Assembly: GCF_030152825.1 (NCBI RefSeq)
Contig: NZ_JASLIP010000020.1
Span: forward strand, 1-24,354
Origin: Corynebacterium sp.
GTDB lineage: Bacteria > Actinomycetota > Actinomycetes > Mycobacteriales > Mycobacteriaceae
DNA: 24,354 bases
Reading direction: 5' to 3'
This document shows positions 7,740 through 14,198 of the stretch, piece after piece (within the stretch, counting starts at the first letter, position 1; every line of letters starts with the position of its first letter). The notes beneath the pieces were generated by a model. That model had not been told where the DNA came from. It did no database searches and was given only the letters and a program-made list of their open reading frames with translations. The position numbers and the translations under genes are program-made.

Positions 7740-9965
7740 TTGAGTAAGAACACTCAGCCGCCGCACCGCAAGAACAACGCCGCGAAGCCAGGCCCGAACA
7801 AGAACGGGTCCGGCTCAGGGCGCTCTGTCCGCAGCGGCAACTACGTCGCGCGGGCACGCAAGAAGAACCACTGGCGCGATAGCGAATTCCGCAAGAAAGT
7901 CCTGGTGGGATTCACCGCGCTCATCGCGGTCGCCGTCATCGTGCCCGTCGTGGCCTTCTTCACCGCCTACTCCGTGACCAAGGTCCCGGAGCCAGAGGAG
8001 CTGGTCAACAACCAGGTTTCCTACATCATGGCCTCCGACAACAAGACGGAGCTCGCGCGCATCATCCCGCCCGAGGGCAACCGCACCAACGTGGACGTCT
8101 CCGAGATCCCGGAGCACGTCCGCGAGGCCGTCCTCGCCGCGGAGGACCGGGACTTCTACGACAACCCCGGCTTCTCCCTGACCGGCTTCGGCCGCGCCGC
8201 GCTCGGCCAGCTCACCGGTAACGCCAGCGCTGGCGGTGGCTCCACCATCACGCAGCAGTACGTGAAGAACGCCATGGTCGGCGATGAGCTCAGCATCACC
8301 CGTAAGGTCAAGGAGCTGGTGATCTCCTCCAAGATGGCCCGCGAGTGGTCCAAGGACGAGATCCTTGGCGCCTACCTCAACACCATCTACTTCGGGCGCA
8401 ACGCCTACGGCATCAACTCCGCCGCGCACGCCTACTTCAACAAGGACGTCAAGGACCTCACCGTCGAGGAAGCCGCGGTGCTCGCCGCGTCCATCCAGTC
8501 CCCGAGCGTGCTCGACCCGTGGACCAACCGCGAGCGCGCGGAATCCCGCTGGAACTACGTGCTCGACGGCATGCTCGGCATGGACTCGATCACCCAGGAG
8601 CAGCGCGACAACGCGGAGTACCCGAAGGCCCAGGACCCGGCCAAGGCAGGGCAGGTGCACCAGGCTAAGGGCACCAACGGGCTGATCAAGCAGGCAGTCA
8701 TCCGCGAGCTTGAGGAAGCCGGTATCAACGAAAACCAGGTCAACACCGGCGGCCTGAAGATCACCACCACGATCGACCCGAAGGTCCAGGAGTCGGTCGT
8801 CGACGAGGTTCACCAGCAGTTCGAGGGCGCGATGGAGGGCATCCGCGGCGCGGTCGTCTCCATCGACCCGAAGACCGGCGGGGTGCGCGGCTACTACGGC
8901 GGCGACGACCCGGTCGGCTGGGACTACGCCAACGCGCCGATGCAGACCGGCTCCACGTTCAAGATCTTCGGCCTCGCCGCCTACCTGGACCAGGGTGGGT
9001 CGATCTACGACAACTTCGACTCCTCCCCGGTGACCACCGGCCAGACCGAGGTCACGAACGTCGGCGGCGAATCCTGTGGCACCTGCTCCATCGCGCAGGC
9101 GCTGAAGATGTCCCTGAATACCTCCTTCATCCGCCTGACCCGTTCCCTCGACGGGGGCGCGCAGGCCGTGGCCGACATGGCCCACCGCCTGGGCGTGGCC
9201 GAGGAGCTGCCGGGCTACGGCAAGACCCTGCAGGAAGACGGCGGCACGCCGTACGAGGGCATCGTCCTGGGCCAGTACCAGTCCCGTCCGATGGACATGG
9301 CCGCCGGCCTGGCGACCCTCTCCAACGAGGGTGTCTTCCACCGCCCGCACTTCGTGGAGAAGGTGGAGAACTCCAACGGTGAGGTCCTGCTCGACAACAC
9401 CAAGCCGGAGGGTGACCAGGTGATCGACAAGGAGATCGCCAACGCCGTCATCGAGGCGATGGGCCCGATCGCGGGCTACTCCAACGGCAACGACCTGGCC
9501 AACGGCCGCCCGTCTGCAGCGAAGACTGGTACCGCCCAGCTCGGCGATACCGGCCAAAACAAGGACGCCTGGATGATCGGTTCCACCCCGCAGTTGGCCA
9601 CCGCTGTGTGGCTCGGCACCGTGGACAACCGTCCGCTGGTCGACCAGTGGGGCGGGACCATGTACGGCTCCGGTATGCCGGCCACCATCTGGAAGAACGT
9701 GATGGACCGCTCCCTGGTCGACGACCCGATCGAGAACTGGGGCTCCGGCGGCGAGGCCGCGGCCGGTGTTCCGGACTCCGGCAGCTACGTCGAGCCGGAG
9801 AACCCGCAGCCTGAGCAGCCGCAGGAACAGGAGCAGCCAGAGCAGGAAGCCCCGGCTCCGCAGCCGGAGCCGGCCACGCCTCCGCGCCAGGGTGGCGGGA
9901 ATACCGGTGGGGGCGCCCCGCCGGCCCCGGATCTCGGCCAGATCATCGACGACCTCCTGGGCTAA
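7740..9965 (+). CDS. Bifunctional class A penicillin-binding protein
   Basis: A 741-residue peptidoglycan synthase anchored in the membrane, with its catalytic domains outside. Start TTG 7740 is chosen because AGGAGA lies 9 nt upstream; the ATG at 7722 overlaps that Shine-Dalgarno. A basic cytoplasmic N-terminus is followed by one transmembrane helix at about 54-76. The GT51 glycosyltransferase domain has the catalytic-Glu motif AVLAAEDRDFY near 130 and GGGSTITQQYVKN. The transpeptidase has S405-TFK, S458-LN and K595-TG. An extracellular C446-GT-C449 pair lies just before the SxN motif. The C-terminus (about 690-741) is a Pro/Gln/Glu/Gly-rich tail. It occupies the place of ponA1 in mycobacteria. 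Its stop codon abuts the start of the GT87 gene, so the two are co-transcribed and probably translationally coupled. Confidence 0.95.
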   Translation: MSKNTQPPHRKNNAAKPGPNKNGSGSGRSVRSGNYVARARKKNHWRDSEFRKKVLVGFTALIAVAVIVPVVAFFTAYSVTKVPEPEELVNNQVSYIMASDNKTELARIIPPEGNRTNVDVSEIPEHVREAVLAAEDRDFYDNPGFSLTGFGRAALGQLTGNASAGGGSTITQQYVKNAMVGDELSITRKVKELVISSKMAREWSKDEILGAYLNTIYFGRNAYGINSAAHAYFNKDVKDLTVEEAAVLAASIQSPSVLDPWTNRERAESRWNYVLDGMLGMDSITQEQRDNAEYPKAQDPAKAGQVHQAKGTNGLIKQAVIRELEEAGINENQVNTGGLKITTTIDPKVQESVVDEVHQQFEGAMEGIRGAVVSIDPKTGGVRGYYGGDDPVGWDYANAPMQTGSTFKIFGLAAYLDQGGSIYDNFDSSPVTTGQTEVTNVGGESCGTCSIAQALKMSLNTSFIRLTRSLDGGAQAVADMAHRLGVAEELPGYGKTLQEDGGTPYEGIVLGQYQSRPMDMAAGLATLSNEGVFHRPHFVEKVENSNGEVLLDNTKPEGDQVIDKEIANAVIEAMGPIAGYSNGNDLANGRPSAAKTGTAQLGDTGQNKDAWMIGSTPQLATAVWLGTVDNRPLVDQWGGTMYGSGMPATIWKNVMDRSLVDDPIENWGSGGEAAAGVPDSGSYVEPENPQPEQPQEQEQPEQEAPAPQPEPATPPRQGGGNTGGGAPPAPDLGQIIDDLLG

Positions 9966-11462
9966 ATGGCCAACCGTGACCGCCACGCGGTGGCGCCCCG
10001 GTGGAACCCGCAGCTAGCGATCCTCGCGACTGCGGGTTTCTTCCTCATTCTCGGCTGGCTGCAGAAGGCCCCGTGCCTGCGCGGCAATGTCAATGCCGAG
10101 GGCCAGGCCCACCTGGACTGGTCAGGTCGCCCCCAGTACACCGCGGCCTGCTACTCGGACCAGATCCCGCTGTTCGGCGGCCGCGGCCTGGATACCCTGA
10201 CCGTCCCGTATTTCCAGTCCATCACCACCGATGGGGTGGAGCGGTGGATGGAGTACCCGGTGCTCTCCGGGTTTTATCAATTCCTCGCCGCGGCACTCGC
10301 CCGGCCGGTGCACGCTGCCTGGGATTCCCTGGGCCTGCCGCCGGTTCCCGCCTCGGTGGTCTTCTTCGCCGTCTCCTCCATTGGTCTGGCCCTGTGCTGG
10401 CTGATCGGGGTGGCGCTGCTGACCCGCCTGACGGGGGCGCGCACCTGGGACGCGATGCTCATGGCTGCCTCCCCGCTGGTCATCGTCCACGCCTTCACGA
10501 ACTTCGACCTGCTCTCCATCGTCTTCGCGGTGGGTTGCCTGGCCGCCTGGGCGAATCACAAGCCCCTGCTCGCGGGCGTGCTCGGCGGGCTTGGGGTGGC
10601 CGCGAAGCTCTGGCCCGCCTTCATCCTGGGGGCGCTGCTGTTGCTGTGCCTGAAGACCCGCGCGTGGCGCGAGCTGGGCCGCATGCTGGGTGGCGCGATC
10701 GGCAGCTGGGCGCTGCTCAACGCCCCGGTGATGATCGCCGCGCCCCGCGGCTGGGGTGAGTTCTTCCGCCTGAACTCCGTTCGTGGCTACGAGGGCTCGA
10801 CCATCTACGCGGTCATTGCCCACATCACCGGCAAGGAGGCCTGGGACGGTGGCTCGCCCTCCAAGGCCATCGAGGGCGTGGAGACGCTCAACTACATCAC
10901 CACCGGGCTGCTGCTCGTCGCCCTGGTCGCCCTGGGCTGGTTCGTCGTCTTCTATTTGAGGACGACGCCCCGGGTCGCGCAGGTCGCCTTCCTTGCGGTG
11001 CTCGCCTTCCTGCTGACGAACAAGGTGTGGAGCCCGCAGTACTCCATCTGGCTGGTGCCGCTGATCGCCTTGGCACTGCCCTGCTGGCGGCTGTACTTCA
11101 TCTGGGCCACCATCGAGGCCGGCTACTGGTACCTGCGGATGTGGCAATTCCTCCCCGCCGAGGAGGCGGCACCGAATTGGCTGGTCGACAGCGTGACGGT
11201 GCTGCGCCTGGGCCTGCTGATCGCGATGGCGGTGATCGTCATCCGTGACATGCTGCAGACCGACGGGCGCCTGACCGCGCCGGGCAGGCAGGGCGACCTG
11301 GTGCGCGCCGCGCATTCGGGAGCAGACCCGCTGGCGGGTATCCTGGCGGCTAAGGAGCCGGGCGCGAGGCGGTTGACGTCGGAAAAAGAAATTGGCGCAA
11401 CCACGGCAAAGAAGCAGCCCGCTGGGAAGAACCACAGCGAGGCAGCGCCCGCAACGGACTAA
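9966..11462 (+). CDS. GT87-like polytopic membrane glycosyltransferase
   Basis: A 498-residue integral membrane protein with about ten hydrophobic helices between residues 14 and 430 and a hydrophilic, basic C-terminal tail of about 65 residues. The layout, including an acidic/polar first extracellytoplasmic loop with ERWMEYPVLSGFYQF and the helices with NFDLLSIVFAVGCLAAW and NKVWSPQYSIWLVPL, resembles DUF2029/GT87 transferases. Such enzymes use polyprenyl-phosphate sugars (often mannose) to build envelope glycolipids. The mycobacterial gene in the same place after ponA1 (Rv0051) is of this type. The ATG follows the PBP stop with no gap (TAAATG), implying coupling. The donor and acceptor cannot be read from the sequence. 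Link to PBP: same operon, hence envelope biogenesis. Confidence 0.85.
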   Translation: MANRDRHAVAPRWNPQLAILATAGFFLILGWLQKAPCLRGNVNAEGQAHLDWSGRPQYTAACYSDQIPLFGGRGLDTLTVPYFQSITTDGVERWMEYPVLSGFYQFLAAALARPVHAAWDSLGLPPVPASVVFFAVSSIGLALCWLIGVALLTRLTGARTWDAMLMAASPLVIVHAFTNFDLLSIVFAVGCLAAWANHKPLLAGVLGGLGVAAKLWPAFILGALLLLCLKTRAWRELGRMLGGAIGSWALLNAPVMIAAPRGWGEFFRLNSVRGYEGSTIYAVIAHITGKEAWDGGSPSKAIEGVETLNYITTGLLLVALVALGWFVVFYLRTTPRVAQVAFLAVLAFLLTNKVWSPQYSIWLVPLIALALPCWRLYFIWATIEAGYWYLRMWQFLPAEEAAPNWLVDSVTVLRLGLLIAMAVIVIRDMLQTDGRLTAPGRQGDLVRAAHSGADPLAGILAAKEPGARRLTSEKEIGATTAKKQPAGKNHSEAAPATD

Positions 11463-11480
11463 GGGAGAGTTAGAGCGGCA

Positions 11481-11669
11481 ATGTCGATGTCCTTGTACCT
11501 GGGGATGGGCAGCATCCTCATCGGATTCATCTTCTTCGGCACGGCGTTCTACAGCTTCCACGCGCAGAAGCCCAAAAACGTCATCATCCTGCTGTTTTCC
11601 ATCGCGATCGTTTTCATGACGATCATCCCGGTCACCTTGGCCGTGGGCTGGGCATCGATCAATAAATAA
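11481..11669 (+). CDS. Small two-helix membrane protein
   Basis: A 62-residue protein, MSMSLYLGMGSILIGFIFFG..., with hydrophobic helices at about 5-24 and 33-57 separated by a short basic loop (HAQKPKN). GGGAGAG lies 11 nt before ATG 11481. It begins 18 nt after the GT87 gene and is probably the last member of the PBP-GT87 transcript. I recognise no domain. Its place suggests a partner or stabiliser of one of the upstream envelope enzymes, which is inference only. Confidence 0.75.
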   Translation: MSMSLYLGMGSILIGFIFFGTAFYSFHAQKPKNVIILLFSIAIVFMTIIPVTLAVGWASINK

Positions 11670-11730
11670 CCAGGCCCTGGGAAGGCCGGACGGGGGAGCG
11701 CGGGGAGCAACGGGGGCTGTGGTCGCGGAT

Positions 11731-11760
11731 TTTCCATTTCCGCAGGCAGCGGGGTACACT
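11731..11760 (+). promoter_or_regulatory. Promoter of the rpsF-ssb-rplI operon
   Basis: The -10 is TACACT at 11755-11760. TTTCCA at 11731-11736 (18-nt spacer) is a fair -35. The predicted start near 11767 falls at the first base of the leader hairpin GTTGC-tgac-GCAAC. Confidence 0.5.
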
Positions 11761-11766
11761 GGCCAG

Positions 11767-11844
11767 GTTGCTGACGCAACGACCCTCCTGCCATGCCCAA
11801 ATAAGCATGGCCGAAACACTAGACCACAGGAGGTGATGAGGTCC
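11767..11844 (+). promoter_or_regulatory. Structured rpsF leader, S6:S18-type candidate
   Basis: Hairpin 1 is GTTGC (11767-11771) with GCAAC (11776-11780). The main fold pairs CCTCCT (11784-11789) with the Shine-Dalgarno AGGAGG (11828-11833), and directly stacks GCCATGC (11790-11796) on GCATGGC (11805-11811) with an 8-nt loop. The 3' side carries a 16-nt unpaired segment starting CGAAACA, next to a C, so CCG sits at the stem junction. This is the architecture I know for S6:S18-binding leaders: an asymmetric loop with CCG and a stem that hides the ribosome binding site. Binding of the S6:S18 complex is inference. Confidence 0.55.
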
Positions 11845-12132
11845 GTGCGTCAATACGAAGTCATGATCATCGTCGATCCTTCCCAGGATGAGCGCACCGT
11901 AGCCCCATCGTTGGACAAGTACCTGAACATTGTCCGCGAGGAAAAGGGCTCGGTCGACAAGGTTGATGTCTGGGGCAAGCGCCGCTTTGAGTACCCGATC
12001 CAGAAGAAGGAAGAGGGCGTCTACATCGTTCTCGACCTGACCTGCGAGTCGGACACTGTGCGCGAGCTCGACCGCGTGCTCAACCTCAACGACAACGTCC
12101 TGCGCACCAAGGTGCTCCGCAAGGACAAGTAA
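11845..12132 (+). CDS. rpsF: 30S ribosomal protein S6
   Basis: A 95-residue protein beginning MRQYEVMIIVDPSQDERTVAPSLDKYL, with the family's WGKRRFEYPIQKKEEGVYIVLDL core and RVLNLNDNVLRTKVLRK. S6 binds the central domain of 16S rRNA together with S18. I choose GTG 11845 because it gives the usual family length and N-terminus. An in-frame ATG at 11836 lies inside the extended Shine-Dalgarno AGGAGGTGAT (11828-11837), so it is too close to be used. That Shine-Dalgarno is complementary to the whole anti-SD. It is the first gene of an operon with ssb and rplI; rpsR, which sits here in mycobacteria, is absent. Confidence 0.96.
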   Translation: MRQYEVMIIVDPSQDERTVAPSLDKYLNIVREEKGSVDKVDVWGKRRFEYPIQKKEEGVYIVLDLTCESDTVRELDRVLNLNDNVLRTKVLRKDK

Positions 12133-12215
12133 GAAATCAGCTTCACCCATGCAGCACGGGGCGCAGGCGATTAACCTGGCCTTAACTGCATAACCCCAGC
12201 TGAAAGGAACTATCA

Positions 12216-12833
12216 ATGGCACCGGGAGATACCCCAATTACCCTGGTCGGCAACATAGTTGCTGATCCGGAGCTGCGCTACACCCAGTCGGGTGCCGCAG
12301 TCGCCAGCTTCCGAGTCGCATCCACCCCGCGGCGCTACGACGCGCAGGCAGGCCAGTGGGTCGACGGCGAGGCACTGTTCCTCACCTGCAACATCTGGCG
12401 CCAGGCCGCGGAGAACGTTGCCAACTCGCTGAACAAGGGCGACCGTGTGGTTGTCACTGGTCGGCTGCGTCAGCGGAGCTTCGAGACCCGCGAGGGCGAG
12501 AAGCGCACCGTCTTCGAGGTGGAGGCCGACGAGGTCGGCCCGTCCCTGAAGTACGCGACCGCGCAGGTACAGCGCAACCCCCGTGGTGGCGGGCAGTCCT
12601 TTGGTGGAAACCAGGGCGGCGGCTCCAACTTCGGTCAGGGTGGCCAGGGCGGCTTTGGTGGAAACCAGGGTGGCCAGGGCGGATTCAACCAGGGCTCCGG
12701 CTCTGGGCAGAGCATGGGTGGCCAGCAGAACCAGGGTGGCTTCGGTGGGCAGAATGCCTCCAATGCCGATGACCCGTGGAACTCTGCACCTCAAACTGAT
12801 TTCGGTGTCGGCGACGAAGAGCCGCCATTCTGA
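12216..12833 (+). CDS. ssb: Single-stranded DNA-binding protein
   Basis: A 205-residue SSB. The OB fold spans about residues 5-112, with the typical start TPITLVGNIVADPELRYTQSGAAVASFRVAS and the WRQAAENVANSLNKGDRVVVTGRLRQRSFETREGEKRT region split over strands. Residues about 122-185 form a Gly/Gln/Asn-rich flexible linker with repeats of the GGxQGG type. The C-terminus is the acidic tip DEEPPF, which contacts other replication proteins. ATG 12216 is preceded by AAAGGAAC at a good distance. It protects single-stranded DNA during replication and repair, which fits its position just upstream of dnaB. Expected to form tetramers. Confidence 0.97.
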   Translation: MAPGDTPITLVGNIVADPELRYTQSGAAVASFRVASTPRRYDAQAGQWVDGEALFLTCNIWRQAAENVANSLNKGDRVVVTGRLRQRSFETREGEKRTVFEVEADEVGPSLKYATAQVQRNPRGGGQSFGGNQGGGSNFGQGGQGGFGGNQGGQGGFNQGSGSGQSMGGQQNQGGFGGQNASNADDPWNSAPQTDFGVGDEEPPF

Positions 12834-12928
12834 ACCAATTGATGAGCGCTGGTGACCGGCAGACCGGCCGCCAGAAGCAATAATCACTGTTCACGTCAAC
12901 ACTCCATGCACAACGAAAGGGTTGGATC

Positions 12929-13387
12929 ATGAAGCTGATCCTCACCACCGCCGTTGACAAGCTCGGTGTCCCCGGCGACATCGTTGAAGTCAAGGCTGGT
13001 TACGGACGTAACTACCTGCTGCCACGCGGCTACGCCATCGTTGCGACCCGCGGCGCAGAGAAGCAGATCAAGGACATCCAGCGTGCCAAGGCTGATCGCG
13101 TTATCCGCGACCAGGAGCACGCATCGGCGGTCAAGGCAGAGCTCGAGGCGCTGTCCGCTGTTCAGGTGCCGGTGCGCACCGCACAGGGCGGCAAGCTGTT
13201 CGGCTCCGTGACCTCCGCAGACGTCGTCGCAGCTGTTGAACGCGCAGGCGGTCCGAAGCTGGACAAGCACGCCATCAAGCTGCCAAAGAACAGCATCAAG
13301 AACACGGGCAAGTACGCCGTGGATGTGAAGCTAGTTTCCGGCATGACCGCGAACCTCGAGTTCGCAGTGGTCGACGCCGATAAGTAA
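12929..13387 (+). CDS. rplI: 50S ribosomal protein L9
   Basis: A 152-residue ribosomal protein that binds 23S rRNA domain V. The N-terminal domain is classic: MKLILTTAVDKLGVPGDIVEVKAGYGRNYLLPRGYA. It is followed by the long connecting helix (about 45-75) and the C-terminal domain with GKLFGSVTSADVVAAV and IKLPKNSIKNTGKYAV. A GAAAGG Shine-Dalgarno lies about 8 nt before ATG 12929. It is the third gene of the rpsF operon; 95 nt separate it from ssb. A small hairpin (GGCGC/GCGCC at 13403-13415) follows, but the first strong terminator is some 300 nt downstream. Confidence 0.97.
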   Translation: MKLILTTAVDKLGVPGDIVEVKAGYGRNYLLPRGYAIVATRGAEKQIKDIQRAKADRVIRDQEHASAVKAELEALSAVQVPVRTAQGGKLFGSVTSADVVAAVERAGGPKLDKHAIKLPKNSIKNTGKYAVDVKLVSGMTANLEFAVVDADK

Positions 13388-13477
13388 TCGCAGAAGCAGC
13401 CTGGCGCCCAGCGCCGAGGCGGGTGGCAGGTGCCGCGCCGTCTGAACGCTGTGCGCTTAAGCCCTCGCTGACCTTCG

Positions 13478-13559
13478 CCGGCCTAGACAACCGGTTTTAC
13501 GGCGGGTCCGGCCTTCCATGCCTCTGGCTTAGACACCCAGGGGTCGGGTTGGAACCGCC
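13478..13559 (+). ncRNA. Candidate structured RNA with two look-alike hairpins
   Basis: Hairpin A: CCGG (13478-13481), loop CCTAGACAA, CCGG (13491-13494). Hairpin B: CTGG (13524-13527), loop CTTAGACAC, CCAG (13537-13540), extendable to 7 bp (CCTCTGG/CCAGGGG) and enclosed by GGCGG/CCGCC (13501-13505 with 13555-13559). Both loops are 9 nt and share YTAGACA. No gene covers this region. It may be an independent small RNA or a 3' extension of the rplI message ending at the terminator at 13686-13720. The strand is assumed from that terminator and the flanking genes. Confidence 0.35.
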
Positions 13560-13685
13560 CATGCACGATGGCGTTGGGACAGGCTCATTTTTCACCGCGT
13601 TTTGGCTGGTGTGCAGGCCGCCGCACAGGCGAGCGGCGCTGCTGCGATGAACGCCGGAACGCAAACATAGACAACAGCAAGCACG

Positions 13686-13720
13686 AGGCCCCCGGCCGGG
13701 AATGATCCCGCCGGGGGCTT
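13686..13720 (+). terminator. Strong GC-rich terminator in the rplI-dnaB gap
   Basis: GCCCCCGGC (13688-13696) pairs with GCCGGGGGC (13710-13718), and GGGA pairs with TCCC inside, giving a 13-bp stem with one bulged C. Only TT follows. Being nearly symmetric, it could also work on the other strand. Confidence 0.7.
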
Positions 13721-13756
13721 GGTGTATTCAGGGGCATTGCGCGGTGTGGGCAAGGA

Positions 13757-14058
13757 TGTGGATAACTGCCCGCGAAGGCCTAAAGAATTTGTAATTTCGG
13801 GGGGTATAGCGGTGGGTGAGGGTTGTGGGGGACACGCCATATTGAGCTGCACTTATAGGTATTTTCGAGAGTTATCCACAGGGGGGTCTGTTTTTCGAAG
13901 ACTAATGAAAAAGCTCTCTACCTGCGCAAATAGCCAGGTATAATAGTTATGGACAGGCTGATCCACAGTTCATCCACAAGCTGACCTGGGGCTTGTGGAT
14001 TTGTCCACACATCATCCACACGCCATACACAGAACTATCCACAACAGCCTGTGGATAA
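13757..14058. promoter_or_regulatory. Cluster of about ten DnaA boxes upstream of dnaB
   Basis: Consensus TTATCCACA occurs exactly at 13757-13765 (-), 13872-13880 (+) and 14050-14058 (-). TTGTCCACA is at 14001-14009 (+). One-mismatch boxes are at 13959-13967, 13970-13978, 14012-14020 and 14035-14043 (all +). Weaker ones are at 13994-14002 (-) and 14023-14031 (+). Several same-strand boxes are 11-12 bp apart, hence on one helix face. The density is what one expects at an origin or a DnaA-titration/regulatory site, yet dnaA is not in this window. Confidence 0.8.
13939..13944 (+). promoter_or_regulatory. Consensus -10 box within the DnaA-box cluster
   Basis: A perfect TATAAT. A transcript starting near 13951 would run through most of the DnaA boxes and reach dnaB with a leader of about 250 nt. 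No clear -35 is seen. An 11-codon reading frame begins at ATG 13949 and is probably not meaningful. Confidence 0.45.
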
Positions 14059-14198
14059 CTCCTTCGGGGGCACGCTGAATCGGCCCAGAATCGGTCATCT
14101 GAAGAACAAGAATTAGAATGCACTGGGCTGCCGAATCGGGTTTGTCCGCAGCGCTGGCTAGGGTGATAACCGAGCCTGATTAAGCACGCGGAGGCACG

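Noticed and set aside
13719..13943. A 74-codon frame in the rplI-dnaB gap
   Set aside because: It starts within the terminator hairpin with no ribosome binding site, has no family resemblance and runs through DnaA boxes.
13949..13984. An 11-codon leader peptide after the TATAAT box
   Set aside because: The ATG would lie at or before the predicted transcription start, and the frame simply translates DnaA-box sequence.
13757..14058. The chromosomal replication origin itself
   Set aside because: No dnaA, dnaN, rpmH or gidB lies nearby, and the flanking gene order is that of the dnaB region, not oriC. I keep it as a DnaA-box cluster of open function.
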